Of a DNA stretch of 64,000 bases, positions 35,591-47,298 are shown one piece after another; position 1 is the first letter of the stretch; each line of letters starts with the position of its first letter. Position numbers and translations under genes: made by a program. A model generated the notes under the pieces. That model made no database searches, was not told where the DNA came from, and worked only from the letters and a program-made list of their open reading frames with translations. This stretch comes from Schoenoplectus triqueter. Lineage: Eukaryota > Streptophyta > Magnoliopsida > Poales > Cyperaceae. The stretch spans positions 62,001-126,000 of the forward strand of contig CAXKVV010000282.1 in the NCBI GenBank assembly GCA_964058805.1, in the 5' to 3' direction.

Positions 35591-38140
35591 ATATAATTAA
35601 TTAATTACTAGCTGGAGGAAGAGAAGACGAATATAATAAAATTATCCAAATAAAACCTAGCCCACAAGACCCAGTTTCCAACTATTTTCTTAGCTGTAGT
35701 ACAAAGTCCACGCGATAGCTTTACCGCGTTTAAAAAGGAAAATGACCAAATAGAGGAGCATGAAACTTGACTAGAGGTCTAGAGCCTAGAGGGTTGAACT
35801 TACCACATGTACGTAAATAATGAGATAACGTTTGGACTTTTCTTTCTTATTCTTATATAATAAAAGAAGTGAATTCGACGTCATCTGTTTGTAATTACTT
35901 TAACATGCATGTTTACAAAATTTCATCTTTTGCATGGACTATATATGCCGACATAGAATAGAAGAACCTTCAAAAAACAAAAGAGAAAAAGAGGAGAATA
36001 AAAGAAAAGAAAAAGGTACCTAAATTAACAACCTACTTGAAAAGCTTTTAGTTTGTGATTAAGGCCCATTTGATTTTACCTTATTGAATAGCAATTGCTT
36101 TGGTCCGTTTTATTTCATAATTAAAAGTCACACCATGCGTTAGTAATTAGTATGCTACAATAAAACTATTCAAAACATTTGCTTTTAGCTTAAAACACAA
36201 CCTTCATGAGTTATAATTTTATTAAGGAAAAATATATAATATTTCTATCAATTCTCTCTCTTAAAAAACTACGTACAGCGCGTAAGATTTGCGCGTCATG
36301 TTAATGGAAAAATGGAGGAGAATGTTGGGGGCATATATCACTCCCTTTCATCAAAACTTTGCCATAATTCTTGTACTATGATCCCAGATGCATTGTCAAA
36401 CTTATGAACCAATAAGTGCTTGATTCTTTTTCTTTTGTTAATTATGCCGAAAGCACTATTAATTTAAATCTGAAAACTGAAGTTGTAATTTATATTTTTC
36501 ATAATGAAGCAATTGGCCACGTAGTACGTACTTTAGTTTCAGTGTGGTTGTAAAAGGTGCTCAAAAGCAATTCGATTTGTAGGAATAACGAAATAGGTTT
36601 CTCTTTCTAAGTTATAATCTTGCAAAATAAATGCTAGCTGGACAAACGCATAAAATGAAACCAACGGCTCAAAAAATATTTTATAAAATAGTCCTGCAAC
36701 TGCAAGGCCTAATATTGTATATATTCATAATTACTTGAATTTTATTATCCATTGTGAGTTGAAGGTATGGACTTCTAAATTTCAAAAACAAACTTGTAAT
36801 TACTGAAAATGCAAGTTATAGTTCCATTACGTCACGGTAATAAAAATGTAATATATATATTCTAGAAAACACTTTTGTGCATGCAATATATATATATATA
36901 TATATTGTCAATATAATATCACAGCTCCTTAATTTGGTTAATAATTTGGAAATTATTATTAACCTGAATCAAGGTTCAGTGTTCTTCCATGATTTGTTTG
37001 AGTTCTATTTTTTGGATGAATGACTAAACTCTCAGAAGCTCGATAGTCACATTTCTATGTAAAAATATGTCGGAGTAAACAAACACAAAAAATATGCGTG
37101 GCAATATGCCAAGTTGCCAATACACGAACAAGAAAATTATATTTTTCATCTTGAGAACAGTCTCAGTTTTCATAAATTTAACCAAATATATCTCTGTCAA
37201 TTCTCGACATGTAATTTACAATATCGTCAAGGACATGTACGGCTCTCGAAACAAGACATATATGGTAGAAATAACATAGGCTTAGGCTGGCATTATCGCC
37301 GGAGAAATAATTCGTGCTCGTGACTAGTTCGTAACTAATTTGGATTTTGGCTCGTCATAAGTTTAGCTAAATTTGATTTGAATTAAATTTGACTCGAGTT
37401 GATTGGTTTGTATATTTTTTGACTCAAATATGAGTCATGATTGGTTCGCTCGACAACTCATATACTTAAATTGTTATATTTTGTATTTCTATTTAGTCAT
37501 TTTTATTGTTTAAACTTATTGATTTTGTAATATGAATGTTATTATGTAATTTATTTGTTATTTATTTTGATTTATTAGTTTTGATTTCAGTTTCTGTTTT
37601 GAAAATAATTGATAAATCAAAACATAAAAATGAGCTAACTCAATGAGATTGGGAGCCGGCTCAAGCCAGACATGAGTTAATATGAACTAGACTTGACAAC
37701 TCAAATTAGATTTATTGGCTCTAGCCAGCTCGGCTCGTATAACTACTAACTCGAATTTGAGTTGCGTTTGACTCAGCTCGTGCTCGCTCGTTAAACAACC
37801 CAAGCTAGCATCACGCATGTAAAATTAGTTATGTAGGAACTGTTATACACATTTTATGTCCGCTTAAATTCCAACGCAACATGTAATCTCTTTTTAACAT
37901 TTATTAATAAAAAATCATATATATTAGGCCTTTGCGGCTTTGCCTGCTAGCTCAAAATAATATACGATGTCAAAAAAACATTTAATTATTCTATTTAGTG
38001 ATTAAACTCAAAATTTTATTCAAAATACCTAGGCCACAACCGCGGATAGCCAGTAACTATTTATGGATCAAGACTCAGAAAAGGCATTATTCAGGTACAA
38101 TGCCAGCATATTTCAAAGGTCCAGAGACATGACAAGAGCA
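35591..38140. other. Spacer with decayed CTCG-rich repeat
   Basis: No gene seen. At about 37290-37810 a region rich in CTCGTGACTAGTTCG, GACTCGAGTTGA and CAGCTCGTGCTCG resembles the CGAGCC-rich hAT MITE at 44.0 kb, but terminal repeats and a TSD could not be found. (TA)n runs lie at 36852-36861 and 36886-36904. Confidence 0.45.
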
Positions 38141-38142
38141 CT

Positions 38143-38151
38143 TATATATAG
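38143..38151 (+). promoter_or_regulatory. TATA box of the defensin gene
   Basis: TATATATAG, about 118 bp before the ATG at 38269. Confidence 0.6.
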
Positions 38152-38268
38152 AGTCGTCCTGAAATCATAAACATAAAGCATATTTCTCCTTAAAACCAAA
38201 AGAAAAGAAAAAAGAAAAGAAGAAGAACAAGTTTGTATCTCAATTTGCAGCATTTTTCCTTGTTTCCA

Positions 38269-38360
38269 ATGGAACGTGCACAAAGACTTCTCCCGGCATT
38301 CTTTCTCCTCGTTCTGCTACTTGCTTCATCTGGTTTTGCCTTCATCTTTCTCTCTTTTGG

Positions 38361-38415
<55 letters not shown>

Positions 38416-39028
38416 GCAGAGATCCGTATTATAGCTAGCTCACAGAAAGATGAAAATATTGTCAATTTTTTGGCCTTTATCTTTATTATAAAAAGTATTA
38501 ACAATACTGATCGATGTTTTCAAAGAATAGTAAAATTATTCATCATCTTTTTAGTTGCATGGACCCCTCTTTCTTTTTGTTATAATTGCTTAGTGAAAAT
38601 TAAAAATATAGAACATACATAGCAATTGTTTTGATTTATTAATGGATTTTCAAATTTATCAGCTACTTAATTAATTGGAACAAAATCACAAAAGTCCATT
38701 TTTTAGTATATATTAATTGCATATTAACTTCTAAAATTGTAAGTGAATACTGAAAACAACAATAAATAACATCCGGTTGTGACCAGTTCACATTTATTTA
38801 TGTATTACATCATATCGATATATCTAACATCAATAACGTTTTTGTGTGTTAAAAAAAGAAATGGGGCCAGTATCAGTGGAGGCAAAAACATGTGAGTCCC
38901 CAAGCCAGAATTTCAAGGGGATGTGCATGCTTCAGAGCAACTGTGCCAACGTCTGTCTTGGAGAAGGCTTCCAAGGTGGCTACTGCCACGGTCTCCGTCG
39001 TCGGTGCATTTGCAGCAGTCAATGCTGA
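38269..39028 (+). CDS. Plant defensin (gamma-thionin fold)
   Basis: Exons 38269-38332 and 38859-39028 (GT-AG, phase 1), 77 residues. Residues 1 to about 30 form the signal peptide ([20 protein letters not shown]). The mature peptide starts near KTC and has eight cysteines with spacing C-x10-C-x5-C-x3-C-x9-C-x6-C-x1-C-x3-C, the classic CS-alpha-beta defensin pattern. The gamma core GGYC-x6-C is present. The single intron between signal and mature parts is typical of plant defensins. Secreted, probably an antifungal or antimicrobial defence peptide; target unknown. Stop TGA at 39026-39028. The intron carries an (ATT)n microsatellite. Confidence 0.94.
38363..38415 (+). repeat. (ATT)n microsatellite in the defensin intron
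   Basis: About 17 uninterrupted ATT units, starting 30 bp after the splice donor. Confidence 0.97.
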
Positions 39029-40351
39029 TCAATTGAGCAATGCATCATATTTTTGCTCATAACATGGCTTTTCAGCTTATCATGCTCAATAAGTAATGTT
39101 TCAAGTTTAAGTTTCTGATATATTAATTTCATTACATTGAATTTTTCTGTAATATGCGTTCCTCTGATGGAACTCTGTACCAGTTATACCAATAATAAAG
39201 TTAACAAATACTATATTATTTTATTGTGTAAGGTGTGATTTGGTACATTATTTCTGATTAAATTTGATCTTTTTTTTTAACAATAAGAACGGGTTATCAA
39301 GTTTTTATTGCTTTCTCCCAAAAGAGAACTAATACTGACGACACCAAATATTGTAAAACCAATAAACCATGATCAAATTCAAAGCTCATCACTGATAGAA
39401 AATAAAATACCAAACCAACAAAATATTTGAAGAGGTTCAAAATTTGGAAGGAAGGCCTTCCTCTTTTTGTGCGTCAATTAGGCCTCCAGTATTAATAGAA
39501 GATCAGTAACTCAAGCCCAAAACTCAAAATGAGAAATGGACGGCATTCATTTTTGTGCCATCCTTTCACGTACCAAGTTGCATTTGCTCTCATTTTTGTA
39601 TTTGATGAGGATTCTTGACCGTCCGATCTAGATTGACAGCTTTGAGGTCGTAATGGTGCATTCAAATATTGTCGATTATAAATTTATAATCGCTAAGAAG
39701 GTTTATGAAGTCGGCATTTAAACAGCTTTTTGTTATAGTATAGTCAATAAAAAATATATATTGTACTACAAAAAAACACTAATTTCACGACAGAAATATG
39801 TATAAACCAGTAATAGCGCACTAATTTCAAGAGCAAAAATGCATAGTTATAAATGTATAAACCAAAAAAAAGTTGTAGATGTAAATCTAGAAGCCTTGAT
39901 CCACCTAGTAAGTTTCTAAGCTTCTATCATTTAATTAAACACTCTTAAATCAAGTACCAGTACCGGACTAATAGGTACCAGTGTAATATGATGAGATATT
40001 AGGAGTAAAATTGACATTCTGAAAGTGTCTCAAGTCCTAGAGATAATCACAAGCCAAAACAGTAGTTTCAGAACCATTCCTAATATCACAGCAATATGTA
40101 GAAATTCACATGACGACCAAAACAGTAGTTAGTTTCAGAACCATTCCTAATTTCACAAACAAGAGATGCACACACAAACGAAAAACAACAGCTAAAATAC
40201 TCTATTATGTTGCATAAGGAAAACTTCATAACCAAACCATGCAGCACATTATTCTCCACATTTACTACATGCATGAGCCAACAATCTATGATATTGCATA
40301 AATGCACCGACAAATTAAGTTCTTACAAAATTTAACAGAAAGGAGCCTGCA
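39029..40351. other. Spacer between defensin and Clot genes
   Basis: Defensin 3' flank, then AT-rich sequence. Two close copies of AAAACAGTAGTTTCAGAACC (about 40056 and 40119) form a short direct repeat. The last 60 bp should be the Clot 3' UTR. Confidence 0.5.
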
Positions 40352-42020
40352 TCACTTGTCAGACAAGAGTGCATCGATTTTGGAGTCTACATGTGCCTCA
40401 TAATCCTCTAGGCGACCAGTGATACCGTCATTCTCCCACCTGATCAGTGTTGGCACACCTTGGATTCTGAACCTTGGATCGACCCTGAACCGGTGGCTTG
40501 GATTGCGCCATGTCATCCTGTCCCCAACGTACACCTTTAATACGGCTATGTCACTGTTTGCCGCTTCAAATCTCTGGTATATGATTGGTTCAGCCACATT
40601 GCAATCTGTAATTCAAAGAATAATTATTTGCCATAATTAGATTTTAGCCTAATATATTGTACGTTATTAAATCTCAATTTGACACAATCTTTTACGTCTG
40701 AATCTGTAAATAAATTATGCCTCTAATTAAACCACAAATTAGCCTGACTTTGACTTTGATTTAGTTTTATGCCCAAATTCTGCTCCTTTATCAAATCATG
40801 GCATAATACCACAAGCAGCGATATGGCAATATGCATCTTGTTTGTTCAAAAGTATCAATTTCTTTTTTGTTAAGCAGAACAGAACAGTTTAATCAAAATT
40901 TGTCAAACTCAATTTCCATTACTGGTATATTATCATCATCATTATCATTTTTTTACATTTAAGATCTATGATATATGTGCTTTCGGATTGAGTTTCATTT
41001 CAAGCCACCCAATTTATTTGAGATTAAAGGCTAAGTTGTTGTATTGTTGTATAACATATAGGCGCACCTATTTTTTCAGATCAGTTGAGTACTCTTTTGT
41101 TTTTTTTTCTTGAAAAAGTCAGCAAAAGTGTTGCAACAACTAAACCAACCCACTAAAGAAAACCGGATTAGTTAAGAACTCTGCCTTTGTCTTTTTGAGT
41201 GCTAAGCACTCAGCATGCTTAAATGGTATTTTCTACACTTTTATTTGATTTTTAATAAATAAAACCTATTATATAGTTCATGCTTCATATTTCATAATAT
41301 AACCATCCCCATAGAAACCGTACTAAATCTTAATATCGTAATCTATTTTTAGAACTATTTATATGCTATAATATACACATAAAAAAATCCTAAACTCAAA
41401 TTTCTAAATATATTAAGGTGTGGAAGTAAGGAATGAAATAAAGAAAAATAGAACGGTGTTATGCCTTCTCTGACACAGTAAGATTCTGGTCCAGAAATGA
41501 GGATCAAGTTAAATAAAAATAATAATATTTTATGGGAGTCAAAGTTGAAATAGTCTCTGTAAGGCACCATCTTTTACCGAGTGGTACCACTGGTACAGTA
41601 GAAACGTTAGCACCTGAACTAAAAATGAGGCATAGCAATAAAAACCAATAGGAACAAAACTAAATTTAAGGACCTGGTACTATGTACGCCTATCTAAAGG
41701 GATATAGAATTTCAAATTTTCAATCAGTTCCTCTTTCTTGGCAACACAAACCAGCAGAAGAATCAGTCTAAAAAGAAAGAATCGATCTTATCAAATAGAA
41801 CAGATTTCGTTCGTTGGTTGGTTCCAAGAAAGAAAAGGAAGAACAAAGAAACAGAGAGCGAGAGAGAGATACCAGGGCACCAGCTGCGAGAGGTCAAAGG
41901 ATCCTTGTCCGCCAAGAAAAGGATGAATTTCAAGTGCTTCCTCGTCGCCTCATCCGATCTGAACTTTTGAAAAACTTGATTGAAATCATCCAATTTCGTC
42001 TCCATCGTTTCGAGCACCAT
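40352..42020 (-). CDS. Clot-type thioredoxin-like protein
   Basis: Two exons, 42020-41873 and 40605-40352, GT-AG, 133 residues. The redox motif WCPDC is intact but its Asp codon is split by the 1.27-kb intron (G|AT). Other family landmarks: FLADKDPLTSRSWCP, AEPIIYQRF, VYVGDRMTWRNP, FRVDPRFRIQGVPTLIRW with the cis-Pro of the thioredoxin fold, and GRLEDYEAHV. Clot (TXNDC17-like) proteins are cytosolic thioredoxin-fold proteins with unclear substrates in plants. ATG at 42020 was chosen as the first in frame; Met6 (42005) is possible. The intron holds a LINE/SINE tail at 40925-41055. Confidence 0.94.
40925..41055 (+). mobile_element. LINE/SINE tail in the Clot intron
   Basis: ATCATCATCATTATCATT, then TTTCGGATTGAGTTTCATTT, CACCCAATTTATTTGAGATT, AAAGGCTAAGTTGTTG. 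Same 3' end as the 11.5-kb copy but more diverged. Confidence 0.7.
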
Positions 42021-42350
42021 CTTTCTTTTTTATTTTTCTAATTTATCTCCTCTCTCTCTTCTTCTTCTCTTCTTCTTATTTTTAATGTCGAAGGGTAGAT
42101 GACTAAACAATGGGGAGCAGCGCAGAGGGAGATTAATAATAAGAGAGGAGAAGAGAAGGCACCGTATCCGTATGGTCCGTATCTATAACTATTAGTATGT
42201 CTCGTCTGTTATTAGAATCAATTGCATGTTTGCAATAATAGAAAGGTTAGAATTAGAGGCATTTAATATAGAATTACGAAATTTGTAATATATATTGATT
42301 AACATAGACATAGTTTTAGAAATTAGGTTCGTATAATTTATAGTGTTGTC
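42021..42350. other. Clot 5' flank
   Basis: A CT-rich leader complement (42045-42078) lies just upstream of the Clot start, followed by AT-rich sequence. Nothing else recognised. Confidence 0.45.
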
Positions 42351-42354
42351 ATGC

Positions 42355-43055
42355 TATTATTATTATTATTTGAATTATTATTACTATTCATATCATTATA
42401 TTATTAGAGTATTATTATTACTATTATTACTTACCTTCTATTTTATCCTTATTTTATCCTTATGATGATTTTGATTGATTTTTTTATTTCTAGTATACCT
42501 TAATTTTTTTTGGAACTAAAGACTTTATGATTGTTGTCAAAAAATATATAACACTCATGCTTTGTTGATACAATTACATTTCATATCATATATGAAATAT
42601 ATTTTTATATTTAGCGCTCGTTATTTTTTTAGTCGACGGCTACCCGATTACTTGGTGTAAGGTATTGAAAGTTCACATTTGTAAGAACGATTATTTTTAG
42701 TGACTCGGTGCTATCGACAATTAGTGATTGCGGGTTTTGGAGACGTAGGCACTTTATAGTTGAATTCTATTACATCACATGTTATTTTTTACTCAATATT
42801 ATTATTTTAGTTTTTTATATTGAACTACAAAATAAGTCCAAAAATCTTTAATTGTGCATTATTAATATCTTTATGAATAATAATAATAATTATTATTATT
42901 ATTACTACTAGAATTAGGATCATTACTTTTACTATTCATATCATTATATTATTACTATTATTACTTACTTTCTATTTTGATCTTTAGATGATTTTGATTG
43001 GATTTCATGCTTATGTTGATATAGTTACATTTCGTATATGGAATATATTTTTATG
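42355..43055 (+). repeat. Two diverged direct copies of an ATT-rich LINE-tail segment
   Basis: Segment 42355-42615 (ACTATTCATATCATTATATT, GATGATTTTGATTG, GTTGATACAATTACATTTC) recurs at 42880-43055 with the same landmarks in the same order. The first copy still ends in the LINE-tail motif (ACCTTAATTTTTTTTGGAAC, TAAAGACTTTATGATTGTTG). A partial duplication. Confidence 0.6.
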
Positions 43056-43069
43056 AAGTCACAAAATAA

Positions 43070-43965
43070 TTTTATAAAAATTATAGATGAACTGCATATC
43101 TAATCTGCGGTCCCTAAACTTATATCTCATACTTGAGCTGCAGATCTGATATGTTTTCTAAGTCTTGAGCTACAGACTAGGTATGCGGTCCATCATCGAA
43201 TATATTTTTTTAGTACGCCTTTTAAAGTTATCTGCTATGATTTCAAGGTTGTCTTTTTTTTGTCTGCTATGATTATAATCACTATAAATATAGCTTTTGC
43301 ATCACACTTTTGTGATCAAGTTGGAAGCAAGTTTCTAAGGGTATCGAGTTGGTAGTATTAGTTTCTTCTCTATATATTTTTTTGTATAAAAATGTACATA
43401 AATTAAATTATAAACAATTATTATTATGTTGGATGAAATTGTATCAATTGTTGTTTATGTTGGTGGATACATTGGTCTGATAGGTGTCTGTTATTCACAA
43501 CCTCTGAAATTTATTTTTTCATCACATGTGATATATCATTTGATTATTTATAAAAGATTAATATATCAACGCTTATGATTATTGAAAAATCAGTACAAAT
43601 TAAGTATCCAGGACAAAATGAATATAAGAGACCGTAATAATATGTACTTTAGTTCAAATCTAATTTTTGATGATAATATATTATAAACTGTTATTAATCA
43701 AATGATAATTGATCAATACATATCAATGTTAGAATTATTTGTGGAAGGGGGTGGGTATCAGATGGGGGGAGAGGCAGCGGAGAGGTGTGAATAGATAGAA
43801 AAAAAAAAAGGAGAAGAAAGAAAGGGTGACGCGAGGGTTGTTTTTACTGGATTGAGGTCGCATATTAAGTCTACGGTCTAAGATTGGGGGACCGTAAATC
43901 TGATGTGCGGCTTAAGTCTAGGCCACAGATTAGGTCTGCAGTTCATCCATTTTTGAATTTTTGTT
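43070..43965. mobile_element. Unclassified element with TIRs of about 100 bp
   Basis: The left arm, with GATGAACTGCATATCTAATC and GCTGCAGATCTGAT, pairs with the complement of about 43850-43955 (GATGAACTGCAGACCTAATC, GCCGCACATCAGATT). Roughly 100 bp imperfect TIRs around a 640-bp middle without coding potential. Long TIRs could fit a Mutator-like derivative, but no 9-bp TSD was recognised. Confidence 0.55.
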
Positions 43966-44034
43966 ATAATTTATAATTTTTATTTTTTTAATATAAAATA
44001 AACCAAAATTATAGAGTTCGTCCAAAATTAGTAT

Positions 44035-44642
44035 TAGGGCTGCAAACGAGTCGAGTCGAGCCGAGCTCATGAAACAGTTCGAGCTGAAAAACCTAGCTCA
44101 AACTCGGCTCGTTACTATTCGAGCTAGCTCGCGAGCTGGCTCACGAGCCAATGCATGTGCGTTGACTCAATTTGATATTTAGATTCAATACATCTACAAA
44201 CTATAAAGTTGGTATATCTAGAAGATTAGTATGAGAATTAGTACAAAATTGATATATCAACAAACTATTTTTTCAATGGCATCTTCGCTGCATTAATTTG
44301 AATGGATGGACCAACAAAAAACTATCGAGTCAGATATACGAATCTAATAACGAGCGAGCAAGAGACGTCTTTAAGCCGCTGACATGGTGAGATGGTGAGA
44401 GATGACGAGAGAGGAGTTATCAAATTAGAGTTCGGCAAAAAAAATTGTAAAAATTATTTTTTATTCGAGCTGAGTCGAGCCACGAGCCGAGCCGACCCCA
44501 ACTCAAACTCGACTCATTTAACTACCGAGCCAGATTAGCTCGAGCCAAATTAGCTCGAGTCATTTTAGCTCGAGCCAGATTAGCTCGAGCCCGATCCGAG
44601 CCCGAGCTGAGCCACGAGCCCGAGCTTTTTTGTGCAGCCCTA
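44035..44642. mobile_element. hAT-like MITE, CGAGCC-rich, perfect 8-bp TSD
   Basis: Ends TAGGGCTGCA and TGCAGCCCTA, flanked by ATTAGTAT at 44027-44034 and 44643-44650. The 608-bp body is rich in GAGCCGAGCTCG-type repeats; near the right end TTAGCTCGAGCC is iterated four times. Non-coding. Same terminal type as 53799-54286. Confidence 0.92.
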
Positions 44643-45029
44643 ATTAGTATATATAAAATTGATTTCAAAAAACATTTTTTTATTAAACTTACTTTTTGGG
44701 TTACCTCTACAATTATATTTTTGCAGTTAATGATCGTACGAGATATTTATTTTTTTTGCCTTAAAATGTAATTCTATTTTTACAATCTTTTGTCATATTT
44801 TTAATAAGTTCAATTATAATATCTAAAATTATTGATGAATAATTATCCTTAAAAATTAGCTTGCTGATTTAGAAAATATCAGTAGTACATTAGAATTTTA
44901 GAATATTTCCTGAGACTACTTCATTCCAAGGATCGAATTAACCAAATCATTTTTTAATGATAGTGATATACTATATCTTAAAGTTATCATGAAATAAATA
45001 TGTCAAATCAGATAGATATTTCTTCTCAG

Positions 45030-46670
45030 TTATAACTAGAGAATTGAAAAAATCCCGAATGGGTAGATCTGTCCCGTGCAAACTCGTGCCCGTCATCCGT
45101 CTAGGACTGTCCCGGAGTAGACCTGTGGGTAGACCCAGACCCGTTAAAAGTCTGGTGCTAGGAAGGGTCGAGCCTCAAAAATTTGAAAACGGAACTGTCA
45201 TATCCGTCCCGCTCTCACCCGTTACCCGCCTCGCTCTCACCCGTGACCCGCGCTCACCCGCCCCGCTCTCAATATTTTTTAATATTATTCAATTTTTTTA
45301 ACAATTAAATATGTAAAATAAAATTAGTTTAAATTAATTATTTTAAAAATTATGATATATTTTTTTGGCAAACAAACTAAAAGGCAAGTTCTATAGGACG
45401 GTGATTAGACCCGCGATATTGTATGGCGTAGAATGTTGGGCTACAAAAGGACAATACATCCAGAAGATGAGTGGAGCTGAAATGCGGATGTTGCGTTGGA
45501 TATGTGGCCACACAAGGAAAGATCGAATCAGAAATGATGATATTAGGGACAAATTTGGGGTAGCATCAATTCAAGAAAAGCTAGTCCAACATCGTTTGCG
45601 ATGGTTTGGTCATATCCAACGAAGGCCTCATAAAGCATCAGTATGCAGCGATATTTTAAGTCATCCTGAAAATACAAAGAAGAGAAAAATGTCGACCAAG
45701 ACTGACATGGGAGGAAGCAATAAAAAGAGATTTGAAGGAATGAAATATACCCAAAGAGTTTGTTTTGGATAGGAGTGTGTGGAAGACTAATAGTAGAGTT
45801 ATAGACTTCATATTTTTAGAAGTTAGAGTCTAATAGTAGAGTTATAGACTTCATATTTTTAGATTTTTTAGGATTTTAGGATTTAGAATTTAGAAATATA
45901 TTTCAGAAATAGAGGTTTAGATAGGATTTTAGGATTTAGAATTTAGAATTAGCTTTTAAAATAGGATTTTAGGATTTAGAAATAGATTTTATAATAAAGG
46001 TTTATTGTACTATTATTATTGTTGTTATTATTGCTATTATTGTTAGCATATTATCATTATCATTATCATCTTTATTTATATATTATTATTATTTTATTTA
46101 TTTTTTTTCTTCCATCATATTCATTATTATCACTGATATTTGAGATCTTTGATCTTATATTTTTCGATTGGGTTTCATTTCTAGCCTACCCCAATTATTT
46201 GGGATTAAAGGCTTTGTTGTTGTTGTTGGTTATTTTTTTTATATTTTTCTGAATTTTATTAGAATTATTTTAAAATTTTAAAAAATTATTCTATTTTGAA
46301 ATAATTAGAATTAATAAAACTGATTTAGTTAAAAAAATTATATAAAACATTATGATTATTTTTTTTGGAAATTTTCTGTTTTTTTTAAGTTTTTGGTGGT
46401 TTATTTTTTTTGTGAAATTAAAAAAAAATAATTCACCCCAACCATCATGACCTATCCGGACCGGCACTTGGCCCACCTGTCTCGACTCATAAGGGTAGTA
46501 TCTGCGGGGTCCAACACATGTTGGGTCATGATTTTTTAGTTTCTAACCGTTGAAATCTGTCTCGCCCCATCCGTCCTCACCCATCATCCATGACTCGTGT
46601 TCACCCGTGGCCCGAAGGGATTTCACCCGGACCATCCCGCCCCGTCCCGGCTTCAATAATCTAGTTATAA
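45030..46670. mobile_element. GC-rich TIR element carrying a nested LINE fragment
   Basis: TTATAACTAGAGAATTGAA at 45030 pairs with the complement of the right end (TTATAACTAGATTATTGAAG). Next to both are C/G-rich strings built from CCCGT / CGGGTGAG units (45060-45270; 46430-46650), very unlike the AT-rich surroundings. The LINE piece at 45365-46228 sits inside. No clear TSD. Confidence 0.55.
45365..46228 (+). mobile_element. 5'-truncated RTE LINE (RT C-terminus and tail)
   Basis: Begins within the RT C-terminal domain (NKLKGKFYRTVIRPAILYG, MLRWICGHTRKDRI, QHRLRWFGHIQRRP; frame open 45365-45772). It continues through a 3' UTR of TTTAGGATTTAGAATTTAG repeats (45850-46000) and an ATT/CAT tract, and ends GGGATTAAAGGCTTTGTTGT(TG)n at about 46228. 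Closely related to the LINE in FRIENDLY intron 27. Confidence 0.88.
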
Positions 46671-46671
46671 C

Positions 46672-46905
46672 GATATACTAAATACTATTAAAAACATCAA
46701 GAAATGATTGTGATAAGAATATGATATAAATTTTTTCTTTTTAATTATGATATACCAGATACTATTAAAAAATATCGAAGAATAATTATGACAGGAAATC
46801 GGATAAAAGTTTCTTTTTAATGATACAATGACGTACTAGACTATTAAAAATATCAAGAAATAACGTGATCATCAATCAGATGGAAGACTTGAAAGTAGAA
46901 TTTGC
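46672..46905 (+). repeat. Three tandem, diverged units of about 70-80 bp
   Basis: Units start near 46672, 46748 and 46830 and share GATATAC-AGATACTATTAAAAA and ATCAAGAAAT. No coding function seen. Confidence 0.55.
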
Positions 46906-46921
46906 AATAGCCAATTAGTAA

Positions 46922-47295
46922 TGGGAAGGGAACACTTGATCATGGTTATTTGAAGATCTTGACAATGAATTTTTAAATAAATATGAAAAAAAAATCTTTA
47001 AAAAAATTATAGATATATTTTTCTACTTATAAATTAGTGGTGATTCAAATTTTACGTAATTTTATTATCATTTGATAGTTCATTAAAGATCGTAAAATTA
47101 AAACTGTTGCAAAGTATATAAAATTTTAATGGTCTTTGATGAACTAACAAATAATAATGAAATTACATAAAATCTTAATCACCATCAATCTATAAGTAAA
47201 AAATATATCTCTAAAAAGATATTTTTTTCATATATTATTTGAAGATGCACCGTCAAAGTTACCAAGATAACCCATTGTCAAGGAATCCCTTCCCA
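46922..47295. mobile_element. PIF/Harbinger-like MITE, TAA target duplication
   Basis: The left end TGGGAAGGGAACACTTGATC and the complement of the right end TGGGAAGGGATTCCTTGAC form TIRs, and the arms go on pairing through most of the 374 bp. TAA flanks both sides (46919-46921, 47296-47298). Internal blocks are shared with 60139-60517. Confidence 0.75.
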
Positions 47296-47298
47296 TAA

